Part shown: positions 1-7,108 of the stretch, piece after piece | Layout of the letters: each line of letters opens with the position of its first letter | Numbering within the stretch: the first letter of the stretch is position 1 | From: CAZEJK01 sp964512045 | GTDB lineage: Bacteria > Acidobacteriota > Thermoanaerobaculia > Thermoanaerobaculales > Sulfomarinibacteraceae | Direction: 5' to 3' | DNA: 17,763 nucleotides | Assembly (NCBI GenBank): GCA_964512045.1 | Contig: CAZEJK010000099.1 | Coordinates: 1 to 17,763 of the forward strand | Program-made: the position numbers and the translations under genes | Notes under the pieces: generated by a model | Databases searched by the model: none | What the model saw: the letters and a program-made list of their open reading frames with translations, nothing else | Told to the model about the DNA's origin: nothing

Positions 1-77
1 CCTTGCAGCAGTCGTCGAAGCACCCTTTCATGCCGTGAGCTTGCAGAGCAGACTACCGGGAGGGCGGGCGGCATTAA

Positions 78-112
78 GAACTCAAAATTCAGAACTTAGA
101 ACTCAACTCAGG
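78..112. repeat. 7-bp tandem repeat array, AT-rich
   Basis: Five degenerate heptamers lie end to end: GAACTCA (78-84), AAATTCA (85-91), GAACTTA (92-98), GAACTCA (99-105) and ACTCAGG (106-112). The stretch is far more AT-rich than its surroundings and lies just downstream of the smc stop on the minus strand. No gene can be supported in positions 1-153; the small open frames there have no ribosome binding site or recognisable product. Similar GAACTC/GAATTC-type arrays are, from memory, common between genes in some acidobacterial and deltaproteobacterial genomes, but I cannot confirm that this array belongs to that class. Confidence 0.6.
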
Positions 113-119
113 ACCTCTG

Positions 120-135
120 CTTCGAGCTTTCGAAG
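120..135 (-). terminator. Small stem-loop after smc stop
   Basis: CTTCG (120-124) pairs with CGAAG (131-135) around a 6-nt loop. It lies 18 nt beyond the smc stop codon in the direction of smc transcription. It lacks a clear T-tract, so it may be a weak terminator, a 3'-end stabilising hairpin or chance. Confidence 0.3.
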
Positions 136-153
136 ATGCAAACCCGAAGACCG

Positions 154-3100
154 CTACTCCTCCATCCGAACGGATACGACCTTGGAGACGCCCGGCTCCT
201 CCATGGTCACACCGTAGAGCACGTCAGCCCGCGCCATGGTTCGCCGGTTGTGGGTGATCATCACGAACTGCGTGTGCGCGGTCATTGCCCGCACGATGTC
301 CGCAAGACGCTCCACATTGGCATCGTCCAGGGGCGCATCCACCTCGTCGAGGATGCAGAACGGAGACGGTTTGATGCGAAACAGCGAGATGAGCAAGGAG
401 AGTGCCGCCAGAGCCTTCTCTCCCCCGGAAAGTAGCTGAACGGACTGGTTCTTCTTTCCCGGTGGCTGAGCGATGATGTCGATACCCGACTCCAGTGGAT
501 TGTCCTCGTCCACCAAAATCAGCTTCGCGCTGCCGCCGCCGAACAGGTATGCAAACGTCTCGAGGAAGACCTGATTCACCTGAGAGAACGTCTCGACAAA
601 CCGCTCGGTACAGGTCGTGTCGATCTCCCCGATCGTACCCTCGAGCGACCTCACGGAGTCCACGAGGTCCTTGCGCTGAGTGTGCAGGAAGGTCGATCGC
701 TCCGTCAGCTCCTCCACCTCGCGCACTGCCAAGAGGTTCACCGGCCCGATCTTGTCCAGCCGGTCGCGGATGGCGGCGATCTGCTCGCCGAGCTCCTTCT
801 CGGACACCTCACCGGCCGGCGGCGAACCGAGGATGCCTTCGAGGGTCGAGCCGAGCTCATGGACCACCTGAGAGCTCAAGGCATCCCAGCTGCTGTTCAC
901 ACGGGTCCGCTGCATCTGCAGCTCATGCACCGTTTCTCGACGAGCCTCGTGCTCCCGGCGCCGCTGGACCACCTCGGACTCAAGCCGACTCAGCGTGGCG
1001 CCAGCCTCCTCGGACCGCTCCCGGAGCTGGCGCTCCCGCTCCCGCGCGCTCGCGAGCATCCCCTGCTCCTCTGCGAGCTTGGTGCGGGTATGAACGACCT
1101 CATCTTCGGTCGCCTCCAGGCGCTGGGTGGTGGACGTGCTCTCCTCCCCGAGCGCCTGCTGGCGTCGTTGCAGCTCGCTCTGCTCATGCTGCAAACGCTC
1201 CAGCTCGGCTGAAGCGGTTCGCGCCCGCTCGGCGGCGAGACGCTCATGCCCCTTGCTCTGGTCCAGCTCGCGCGCTGCAGCTGTCAATCCAGCACGGTGC
1301 CGTTCGACCGCCTCATTGGCCGCCTCCATCGCCGCTTCGAGCTCCTGTCCGCGGTCCTCGAGAGACGTCACCTCCGCCGTCAGCCGTCGCTGCCGCTCGG
1401 ACGCCTCTTCGTGCTGCTGACGCGTCCGATCGATCTCCCCATCCAGGGCTTCCAGCTCACGCTGCAGCCGCCGGACCTCGCTGGAGAGCGACTGCTCGAC
1501 AGTCGCCGTTCGCGCTTGCGCCTGCTGAGCTTCAAGCAACTGAGGACCGAGCTCATTCACCTGAAGTGACAGCTGTTGACGCTGGGCTGCCAGCGCTTCC
1601 CGCAACGACCTCGACTCAGCGATCCGCGCTTCTACGGCTGCGATCTCGACCAGCACGGCGTCCCGTTGGGCTCGCAACGCCAGCACACCCCGATCCGCCG
1701 CTCCCGCCGCGGGCAGCTCGATGGTACCGCCTCTATGCACCAGGCCACTGGTGTCCAGAAACCGGGCGTGCGGCATCGACACCGCCACAGCACGGACATC
1801 GGCAGTTGAGTTTTGGCAGCGGTACGCCGGCGGCAGAACGTGCTCGATCCATCCCCGCTCCGCAGGCGCGATGCCGGCTTCGTCGAGCAAGGCTACCGCG
1901 TTGGTCAGGGCTGACGGGCTGGACGTCGGGGGCTCAGGAGAGCGCTCGGGGTCGCGAACTGCCATTCGCATTCGGCCGTCGCTCCTGGCGAACACCTCCG
2001 CCAGCGCGGACTGGCTGGCCGCCACGCTGATGACCGGCAAATCCAGAAGCTCGCGCCACACCCGATCCAGAACCGGCGCCAGCTCGGCATCCGGGTGCAC
2101 GTAGTCGCTCACCTGCCCGAACACGTCCTCATCCGCCAACACCGCCGAGACCTGATCCACGGCGGCCTGAGTTCGAGCCAGCTCGCGCTCGGCTCCATCT
2201 CGAGTGTGGCGGAGGTTCCACAGCTCATCGCCCAGTCGCTCGAGGCGATGGTCAGCGTCCGCGATCTCACTGTCCTTCCCGCTCCGCTCCTCCTCCAGGT
2301 GACGGCGTTGTGCTTCCAGCTCCTCATGGCGCTTCGCAGCAACCGCGGCCGTGGCGCGCGCCTCCTCATGCTGCTCGCGCGACTCGCGGTAGCGCCCAGC
2401 CACCCGCTCCCGCTCGTGGTTCAGGGAGGTCCTCGAGTACGCCAGTCGATCCAGCTCCCGTTCGAGGTCGCCGAGCCGGTTCCGCGACTCTGTCAGCGAC
2501 GAGATGCAGCGCAGCAGCTGCTGTCGCCGTTCGCTCGCTGTCCCCTCTGCCTGCTGACCTTCCGCCACACGTTGATGGTGCGCGGCCGAGGCCTTCTCGA
2601 GCTGCTGTCTCGCCGCTGCCAGCATTGCCTGGAGCTCATCGCGCTGTTCTTTGGCGCTGGCCATGCGGTCGTCCAACGCACTCGTGGACTCTCCGACCGC
2701 CCGGCTCTCGTTGCGCAGCCGCTCGAGGTTCCCTCGCAAGCTGTCCAGAAGATCGGCGGAGCGCGACAGGAATGTCTCCCGGCGCTCGCACGACGACTGG
2801 AGGGCCGCCACCTCTTCCCTCGCGGCATCACGCTCGGTGCGGATCTGATCCACCGTCTCCCGTTGCTGTGCCACTTCCGACTCGGTGCTGGCAAGCGCAG
2901 CGGCGGTTGCAGCCGCCTCGTTCTCTGCCTGCGCCAAAGTCCGCGCGACGCTTTCGCGCTCGTCCTGCAACGATCTGCCCTGGATGCGGTACAGGTCGAG
3001 GAGCCTGTCGTTGAGCTCCGACTCCAGCTTCTGATGACGCTCCGCGGCCCGCGCCTGGCGGTTGAGCTGTCGCAACGAGCGGTCAACCTCGGCGATCACA

Positions 3101-3687
3101 TCTTCCAGGCGGAGCAGATTCTGCTTGGTCGCCTCGAGCTTGAGCTCGGCAGAGTGCCGCCGCGCCTTGTACTGCGAAATGCCCGCGGCTTCCTCCAGCA
3201 GTACACGCCGATCGACGGGACGCGCCGACAGCACTTGACCCACCCGACCCTGCTCGATGATCGCGTACGAGCGGGTTCCCAGACCGATGGCCAGCAGCTC
3301 GTCCTGAACGTCCCGCAGCCGACTCGAACGGCCGTTCAAGCGATAATCCGAGGGGCCCTTGCGGTACACGCGACGGGTCACATCGAGACGCCCGTCGGTG
3401 GCGTTCCACAACCCATCCTCCGAGCCCAGACGAAGTGTCACCTCCGCCGCACCTGCGGGCGGTCGCCGGACGGAGCCTGCAAACACGAGGTCGCCCATGT
3501 TCTTCAACCGCAAGAGCGACGGGCTCTGCTCTCCGAGGACCCAGAGAATGGCGTCGACGATGTTCGACTTTCCGGAGCCGTTCGGACCGACAATCGCCGT
3601 GACCATCCCCGGGAACGAGAGCTCGAGGGGATCTGGAAACGACTTGAACCCGACAAGTCGGAGCGACTCGAGTCGAACGCCTGCCAT
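154..3687 (-). CDS. smc: Chromosome segregation ATPase SMC
   Basis: Structural maintenance of chromosomes protein, the core of bacterial condensin, which extrudes and organises DNA loops for chromosome segregation with ScpA and ScpB in the cytoplasm. The 1177-residue product has the full family layout and the normal length. The N-terminal head has Walker A GPNGSGKS at residues 34-41 and a Q-loop around IIEQGRV (143-149). A long coiled coil follows to about 515, then a hinge at about 523-665 and a second coiled coil to about 1010. The C-terminal head carries the ABC signature LSGGEK (1086-1091) and Walker B FCILDE (1110-1115), with a D-loop APLDDAN. The ATG start precedes the canonical MAGVRLESLRLVGFKSF opening; its upstream sequence has only a weak GAG as a ribosome binding site. 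The gene follows the lpxC operon on the same strand after 139 nt, so it could be co-transcribed or have its own promoter. scpA/scpB are not in the window. Confidence 0.97.
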   Translation of the reverse strand: MAGVRLESLRLVGFKSFPDPLELSFPGMVTAIVGPNGSGKSNIVDAILWVLGEQSPSLLRLKNMGDLVFAGSVRRPPAGAAEVTLRLGSEDGLWNATDGRLDVTRRVYRKGPSDYRLNGRSSRLRDVQDELLAIGLGTRSYAIIEQGRVGQVLSARPVDRRVLLEEAAGISQYKARRHSAELKLEATKQNLLRLEDVIAEVDRSLRQLNRQARAAERHQKLESELNDRLLDLYRIQGRSLQDERESVARTLAQAENEAAATAAALASTESEVAQQRETVDQIRTERDAAREEVAALQSSCERRETFLSRSADLLDSLRGNLERLRNESRAVGESTSALDDRMASAKEQRDELQAMLAAARQQLEKASAAHHQRVAEGQQAEGTASERRQQLLRCISSLTESRNRLGDLERELDRLAYSRTSLNHERERVAGRYRESREQHEEARATAAVAAKRHEELEAQRRHLEEERSGKDSEIADADHRLERLGDELWNLRHTRDGAERELARTQAAVDQVSAVLADEDVFGQVSDYVHPDAELAPVLDRVWRELLDLPVISVAASQSALAEVFARSDGRMRMAVRDPERSPEPPTSSPSALTNAVALLDEAGIAPAERGWIEHVLPPAYRCQNSTADVRAVAVSMPHARFLDTSGLVHRGGTIELPAAGAADRGVLALRAQRDAVLVEIAAVEARIAESRSLREALAAQRQQLSLQVNELGPQLLEAQQAQARTATVEQSLSSEVRRLQRELEALDGEIDRTRQQHEEASERQRRLTAEVTSLEDRGQELEAAMEAANEAVERHRAGLTAAARELDQSKGHERLAAERARTASAELERLQHEQSELQRRQQALGEESTSTTQRLEATEDEVVHTRTKLAEEQGMLASARERERQLRERSEEAGATLSRLESEVVQRRREHEARRETVHELQMQRTRVNSSWDALSSQVVHELGSTLEGILGSPPAGEVSEKELGEQIAAIRDRLDKIGPVNLLAVREVEELTERSTFLHTQRKDLVDSVRSLEGTIGEIDTTCTERFVETFSQVNQVFLETFAYLFGGGSAKLILVDEDNPLESGIDIIAQPPGKKNQSVQLLSGGEKALAALSLLISLFRIKPSPFCILDEVDAPLDDANVERLADIVRAMTAHTQFVMITHNRRTMARADVLYGVTMEEPGVSKVVSVRMEE

Positions 3688-3705
3688 CTCAGGGCGGCTA
3701 CGGTA

Positions 3706-3740
3706 CCAGATCTTCCGCGCGGCGTCGCGCCGGCATCTGG
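3706..3740 (-). other. Hairpin in the smc upstream region
   Basis: CCAGAT (3706-3711) pairs with ATCTGG (3735-3740). Inside it GCGCG (3717-3721) pairs with CGCGC (3726-3730) around a 4-nt loop, giving an 11-bp interrupted stem. It ends 18 nt before the smc start codon on the minus strand. It could be a 5' leader structure of smc or a read-through attenuator behind lpxC. No T-tract follows. I see no convincing promoter in the 139-nt gap. Confidence 0.3.
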
Positions 3741-3814
3741 GAAGACCGCTGCAGCGACGTCACTCCGAATCGCGGCATATCACGGTGGTGGCCACGGTCC
3801 CGCTGAGAGCACCT

Positions 3815-3832
3815 CAGTAGAACCCTCTACTG
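3815..3832 (-). terminator. Perfect hairpin overlapping the lpxC-fusion stop codon
   Basis: CAGTAGA (3815-3821) is the exact inverted repeat of TCTACTG (3826-3832) with a 4-nt loop. The TAG stop codon of the receiver-LpxC gene (3829-3827 on the minus strand) lies inside the stem. No T-tract follows on the transcribed strand, so this is at best a weak intrinsic terminator. It may instead protect the 3' end or slow ribosome release. Confidence 0.35.
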
Positions 3833-5113
3833 GCACCGAGCGGCAATCTCTCGCTGTAGAGCGATATTGTCCCGATGGCCCGTGAGGGAAGCCGTCACCT
3901 TACCGCGGATCGGATAGCCAAGCAGATACAGATCGCCAACGATATCGAGGACCTTATGGCGCACGAACTCGTCCGGAAACCTCAGGTCGGTGTTGATGAC
4001 GTTGTCTTCTCCCACCAGGATGAAGTTGTCCAGGCGGCCACCCGAACCCAGACCGAGCTCGTTGATCATCTTCAGGTCGCGCATGAACCCGAATGTTCGC
4101 GCCGGCGCCACCTCGTTGGCATACGCGACGGGATCGGTCATCTCGAAATCGTAGAACTGCTCACCGACTGGCGAAGGGTAGCGCAGTAGGTATGAGACGC
4201 GAAAGCCGTCATACGGTTCGACCGTAAGCCGACGCTCCCCCTCTCCCACGCTGTACGTCTGATCGATGACGACTTCGCGACGACGGGCCTCCTGGTCCAC
4301 CACCCCGATCTCCTCGAGCCGCTCCCAGAAGCCTCGAGCCGAGCCGTCGAGCACCGGTATCTCTCCGTGCACCTTGATCAACAGGTTCGTGATCCCATGT
4401 GCGTGCAACGCCGACATGAAGTGCTCGACGGTCCTGATGCTCTCGCCCCGGCGCTGTAAGGTCGTCGCGTACTCGGTCTGAGCGACGTACTCGAGATGCG
4501 CAGGGATATGCGTGCCGTTGGGCAATGTCAGGAAGTGAATCCCACTATCGACCGGCAAAGGCTGGATGACCATGCCAGTGCGGCTGCCCGAGTGCAGGCC
4601 GAGGCCGTAGATCACACTACTGCTGCGAATGGTGCGTTGCGGCAGCTCACTGACCTGGACAAGTCGCAACGGTGTCGGCGCCCTCAGACTCTCCAGCTCC
4701 GTACGCCCGCGGGCCTGTTCGAGCACGGATGCCCCTGTCTGGGCACTTGAAGACCGCGTGGTCAGGGCAGAGGTAACGGCGGCAACCACCTGATCGTACG
4801 CCAGAGGCTTCTCGAGGTAGTCATGTGCCCCCATCTTGATCGCCTTCACCGCCGTCGGGGTTGTCCCGTGACCGGACATCATGACCACCGCGGCCGATGG
4901 GTCCAAGGACCGGATGGTCTCCAGCGCTTCGAGACCGTCCACATCCGGAAGCCAGATGTCCAGAAACACCACCTCCGGCCGATGCTGCGCGAACAGCTCC
5001 AAAGCCTGCGCCCCAGAGTCCGTCACCAACGTCGTGTAGCCCTCGTCCTCGAGGATGCTCGACAGCGCAGTCAAGATACCGGGCTCGTCATCCACAATCA
5101 GGATCGTCGGCAT
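3827..5113 (-). CDS. lpxC: NtrX-type receiver domain fused to LpxC deacetylase
   Basis: LpxC is the zinc amidase that removes acetate from UDP-3-O-acyl-GlcNAc, the committed step of lipid A synthesis in the cytoplasm. Normal LpxC has about 300 residues; this protein has 428. Residues 1-118 form a complete response-regulator receiver: acidic pair D8/D9, phosphoacceptor D52 in FLDIW, switch residue S80 in MMSGHGT, and K102 in EKP. Its wording is closest to NtrX-type regulators. A linker at about 119-158 replaces the expected AAA+ domain. LpxC starts near residue 159 with RTIRSSSVIYGLGLHSG and keeps the family's catalytic set: E230 and zinc ligand H231 (RTVEHFMSAL), zinc ligands H386 and D390 (RHKVLDIVGD), and catalytic H413 (TGHRDN). 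It ends shortly after, without the long C-terminal tail targeted by FtsH in E. coli. The start has AGGAAAG directly upstream and lies 5 nt after the HD gene stop, so the two are co-transcribed. There is no frameshift or internal stop between the domains. Phosphorylation control of LpxC is inference. Confidence 0.93.
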   Translation of the reverse strand: MPTILIVDDEPGILTALSSILEDEGYTTLVTDSGAQALELFAQHRPEVVFLDIWLPDVDGLEALETIRSLDPSAAVVMMSGHGTTPTAVKAIKMGAHDYLEKPLAYDQVVAAVTSALTTRSSSAQTGASVLEQARGRTELESLRAPTPLRLVQVSELPQRTIRSSSVIYGLGLHSGSRTGMVIQPLPVDSGIHFLTLPNGTHIPAHLEYVAQTEYATTLQRRGESIRTVEHFMSALHAHGITNLLIKVHGEIPVLDGSARGFWERLEEIGVVDQEARRREVVIDQTYSVGEGERRLTVEPYDGFRVSYLLRYPSPVGEQFYDFEMTDPVAYANEVAPARTFGFMRDLKMINELGLGSGGRLDNFILVGEDNVINTDLRFPDEFVRHKVLDIVGDLYLLGYPIRGKVTASLTGHRDNIALQREIAARCQ

Positions 5114-5118
5114 CTTTC

Positions 5119-5979
5119 CTACCTTTGCTCCGGTCCGTTCTGCGTGTGGGCTCGACGCTCATGCTCGACCATGAAAACGTGGGAGTACAGGTTTGCTACC
5201 CACTGCTGGCCCTCATGGGTCACCTGCAAGTACTCCAGCCCACTCCTGATGTACTGATTGATCTCGTCCCAGTAGAACCTCGCGAACCGACGCCGCATCT
5301 CCCCTGGGCTCGTGTAGCCAGCGCGGGCGTTCGCCCCGATCTCCTCGAGCTCGTAGTACAGCGCCGGGAGCTTTCGCAGGTAATCCGGGTCTCCGAGCTG
5401 GCCGATGAAGTCAGCGGCACGCACCAGGCCACGGTAGCTCGAAGTATCTGCGTACAAGGGAAGATCTGGCACCGGGAAACGCGTCATTTCGATGTACGAT
5501 GCCACAAGGTCAGCATCGATCAGCGAGCTCCCACGAAAACGTTCTCGAATGAAGAGCTTGGAACGATCCACATGGTACGGCGTCAACGCTGCATCCGTAC
5601 CCTCGCGGGAGATCCTCACCGTACCGTCGCCTTCACCGGTGGCGCACAGCTCTCCGTCATCACGACGACACACTCCGCGAACGTACCCGACGTCGTGGCA
5701 GAGAACCGCGAGCATGAAATGGAGCCAGTCATACGGAGTCACGCCGCCTTCGCTCAGGTGCTTACCCTTCAAAATCTCCTGTCCTACAAGCGTCACCATC
5801 ATCGTGTGCTCGACGTCGTGATACAGGGCATCAGAGTTGGCGATGCTCTCGAGCGCGAGACGGCCTGCCCACTCGACGATCGAAGCGTACTCCTCACCCT
5901 GGACTCCGAACGTACGCCGAAACGCTTCCCGAAGGTCGGCGACGAACGGCTCCATAATTAGATATTGGACGTTCAACAT
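5119..5979 (-). CDS. HD-domain metal-dependent phosphohydrolase
   Basis: A 286-residue HD-superfamily protein. Probable metal ligands are visible as H54 and H58 in LYHDVEHT, H95-D96 in LCHDVGYVRG, and D190 in VRAADFIGQ; TPYHVDRSKLF (133-143) is another conserved-looking block. The spacing H...HD...D and the YHxxxH opening recall class I cyclic-nucleotide phosphodiesterases. I recall similar proteins in cyanobacteria annotated only as HD-domain phosphohydrolases, so the substrate is unknown. No signal peptide or membrane segment is seen; it should be cytoplasmic. The ATG at 5979 has only a weak GAG-containing upstream sequence; an in-frame ATG at 5955 (MEPFVADLREAF) has none, so 5979 is slightly preferred. 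The gene starts 30 nt after the GGDEF-like gene and ends 5 nt before the receiver-LpxC gene, which points to one transcript and a possible signalling role beside LpxC. Confidence 0.85.
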   Translation of the reverse strand: MLNVQYLIMEPFVADLREAFRRTFGVQGEEYASIVEWAGRLALESIANSDALYHDVEHTMMVTLVGQEILKGKHLSEGGVTPYDWLHFMLAVLCHDVGYVRGVCRRDDGELCATGEGDGTVRISREGTDAALTPYHVDRSKLFIRERFRGSSLIDADLVASYIEMTRFPVPDLPLYADTSSYRGLVRAADFIGQLGDPDYLRKLPALYYELEEIGANARAGYTSPGEMRRRFARFYWDEINQYIRSGLEYLQVTHEGQQWVANLYSHVFMVEHERRAHTQNGPEQR

Positions 5980-6009
5980 GACATTCTCGCTGTGGGCACC
6001 GGCGTCTGG

Positions 6010-6681
6010 TCAATCCTTGAGAACGACGGGTTCGACACGCAGCAGCTCGGCCTGGGTCAGAGATCGCAGATCGCGCAGAGCGATAGCGACGATCTCGGAC
6101 TCCGGGACAACCGGACCACCAAGATCCTCTCCACGGACGACCCCGTAGGCGGTGTGCTGATCATCGGGCCGGGTCTCAACCGTAACCATCCGCGCGACAT
6201 CGATCAGGCGTGACCACTCCGCCGGAGGAAAGTCGGGCTCATCGATGAACGGGTAGGCCACGAATCCGACACACATTCCGACCCCGTGGTCCTTGAAGAC
6301 CCTCGACAGTCTGGCAAGGTCCAGGAGCCGCCGTGCGATCAGAGGCGCCCCGGACAAGCTCATCTCGCGCGCAATGACGAAGTACTCCAGCGGTCGAAGC
6401 CGCCCCGGGAAATCCGTGGTCCGGACACTGGTGTTCACCAGGTGCCAGAGGTGACGCTCCAGCTCCACACGAGCCGGCTCCTCTGGCACACACTCGGTCA
6501 GCGGGCGCAGGCGAATCACGAACAGCCCGAGAAAATCGTTACCGTGACGGAGATCGGGGGTCACATCGCGGTCGAGCCAACGCTTCTGTACGAGCCGCAT
6601 CTCGCGCGGAAGGAAGATCTCCAAGAACTCCTGATCCGCGATCGGCACGACGTTGCGAAGGCTGCTCGACGCTACCTGCAT
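6010..6681 (-). CDS. Degenerate GGDEF-like domain protein
   Basis: A 223-residue cytoplasmic protein that I read as a GGDEF (diguanylate cyclase fold) domain without its active site. The fold is suggested by a beta-strand like FLGLFVIRLRPL (50-61), a helix ending in VNTSVRTTDF (82-91), then GRLRPLEYFVI (93-103), where a cyclase would have a G-R-x-G-G-D-E-F type signature, and VGMCVGFVAYPF (134-145), which matches the common S-I-G-x-A-x-Y-P-F strand. RPLEYF replaces the GGDEF loop, so no diguanylate cyclase activity is expected; it may bind a partner or ligand. I chose the ATG at 6681 because it is preceded by GGAAAG and avoids a large overlap with the divergent ferredoxin gene; a longer open frame extends to 6855. 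It is the first gene of the string that continues with the HD and receiver-LpxC genes. The fold assignment is by eye and moderately sure. Confidence 0.65.
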   Translation of the reverse strand: MQVASSSLRNVVPIADQEFLEIFLPREMRLVQKRWLDRDVTPDLRHGNDFLGLFVIRLRPLTECVPEEPARVELERHLWHLVNTSVRTTDFPGRLRPLEYFVIAREMSLSGAPLIARRLLDLARLSRVFKDHGVGMCVGFVAYPFIDEPDFPPAEWSRLIDVARMVTVETRPDDQHTAYGVVRGEDLGGPVVPESEIVAIALRDLRSLTQAELLRVEPVVLKD

Positions 6682-6688
6682 CTTTCCA

Positions 6689-6717
6689 ATAGTGTCAGAC
6701 TGCTCGAAGACGGTCAA
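6689..6717 (-). promoter_or_regulatory. Possible sigma70-like promoter for the lpxC operon
   Basis: On the minus strand TTGACC (6717-6712) is followed after 17 nt by CACTAT (6694-6689), a good -35 and a poor -10. It lies within the 91-nt divergent region between the GGDEF-like gene and ferredoxin. The predicted transcript start would fall almost at the start codon, which weakens the call. Confidence 0.25.
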
Positions 6718-6772
6718 CGTCGAGTGAGGAGACGCCGATTGAAACGTACGCTTTGTGGAGATGGAGGCCACG

Positions 6773-7063
6773 TTGACACAGTATGTGATCACGCTACAGA
6801 CGCCCGACGGTGAACGCGAGGTGGACTGTGATGCCGAGGACACGATCCTCGACACCGCCGAGGACGAGGGAATCGATCTTCCCTGGGGCTGCCGCTCAGG
6901 CTCATGCGCCAGCTGTACCGCCAGGCTGGTGTCTGGTCATGTTGACCAGGAGGACCAGCTCATACTGGACGATGAGCAGATCCAGGACGGCTTCGTGTTG
7001 CTCTGCGTCGCCAAACCGCTTTCCGATTGCATCATCCGGACACACCAACAGGACGAGCTGTAA
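6773..7063 (+). CDS. Plant-type 2Fe-2S ferredoxin
   Basis: A small soluble electron carrier of 96 residues. The cluster-binding pattern C40-x4-C45-x2-C48-x29-C78 is intact (WGCRSGSCASC, then LLCVA), and the order of strands matches the adrenodoxin/plant ferredoxin-type beta-grasp fold. The product is acidic, as usual for ferredoxins. Start choice: TTG at 6773 is preceded by GGAGG (6763-6767) with ideal 5-nt spacing and gives MTQYVITLQTPDG, which matches family N-termini. The in-frame ATG at 6761 and GTG at 6755 lack a properly spaced ribosome binding site. The gene diverges from the GGDEF-like gene and is followed closely by RNase D. Its redox partner is not identifiable here. Confidence 0.9.
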   Translation: MTQYVITLQTPDGEREVDCDAEDTILDTAEDEGIDLPWGCRSGSCASCTARLVSGHVDQEDQLILDDEQIQDGFVLLCVAKPLSDCIIRTHQQDEL

Positions 7064-7108
7064 CAGCGGGTGGATCGGGCTGCCCGACCGAGCTACGATG
7101 CGCAAGTG

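Noticed and set aside
495..2030. 511-residue open frame on the plus strand inside smc
   Set aside because: Antisense to the smc coiled-coil region; its Arg/Pro/Ser-rich translation is typical of a GC-rich shadow frame.
2095..3885. 596-residue open frame on the plus strand across smc
   Set aside because: Antisense to the conserved smc head and coil, with no recognisable domain and no ribosome binding site.
4897..5961. 354-residue plus-strand open frame over the HD gene
   Set aside because: Antisense to two genes with clear motifs; low-complexity translation.
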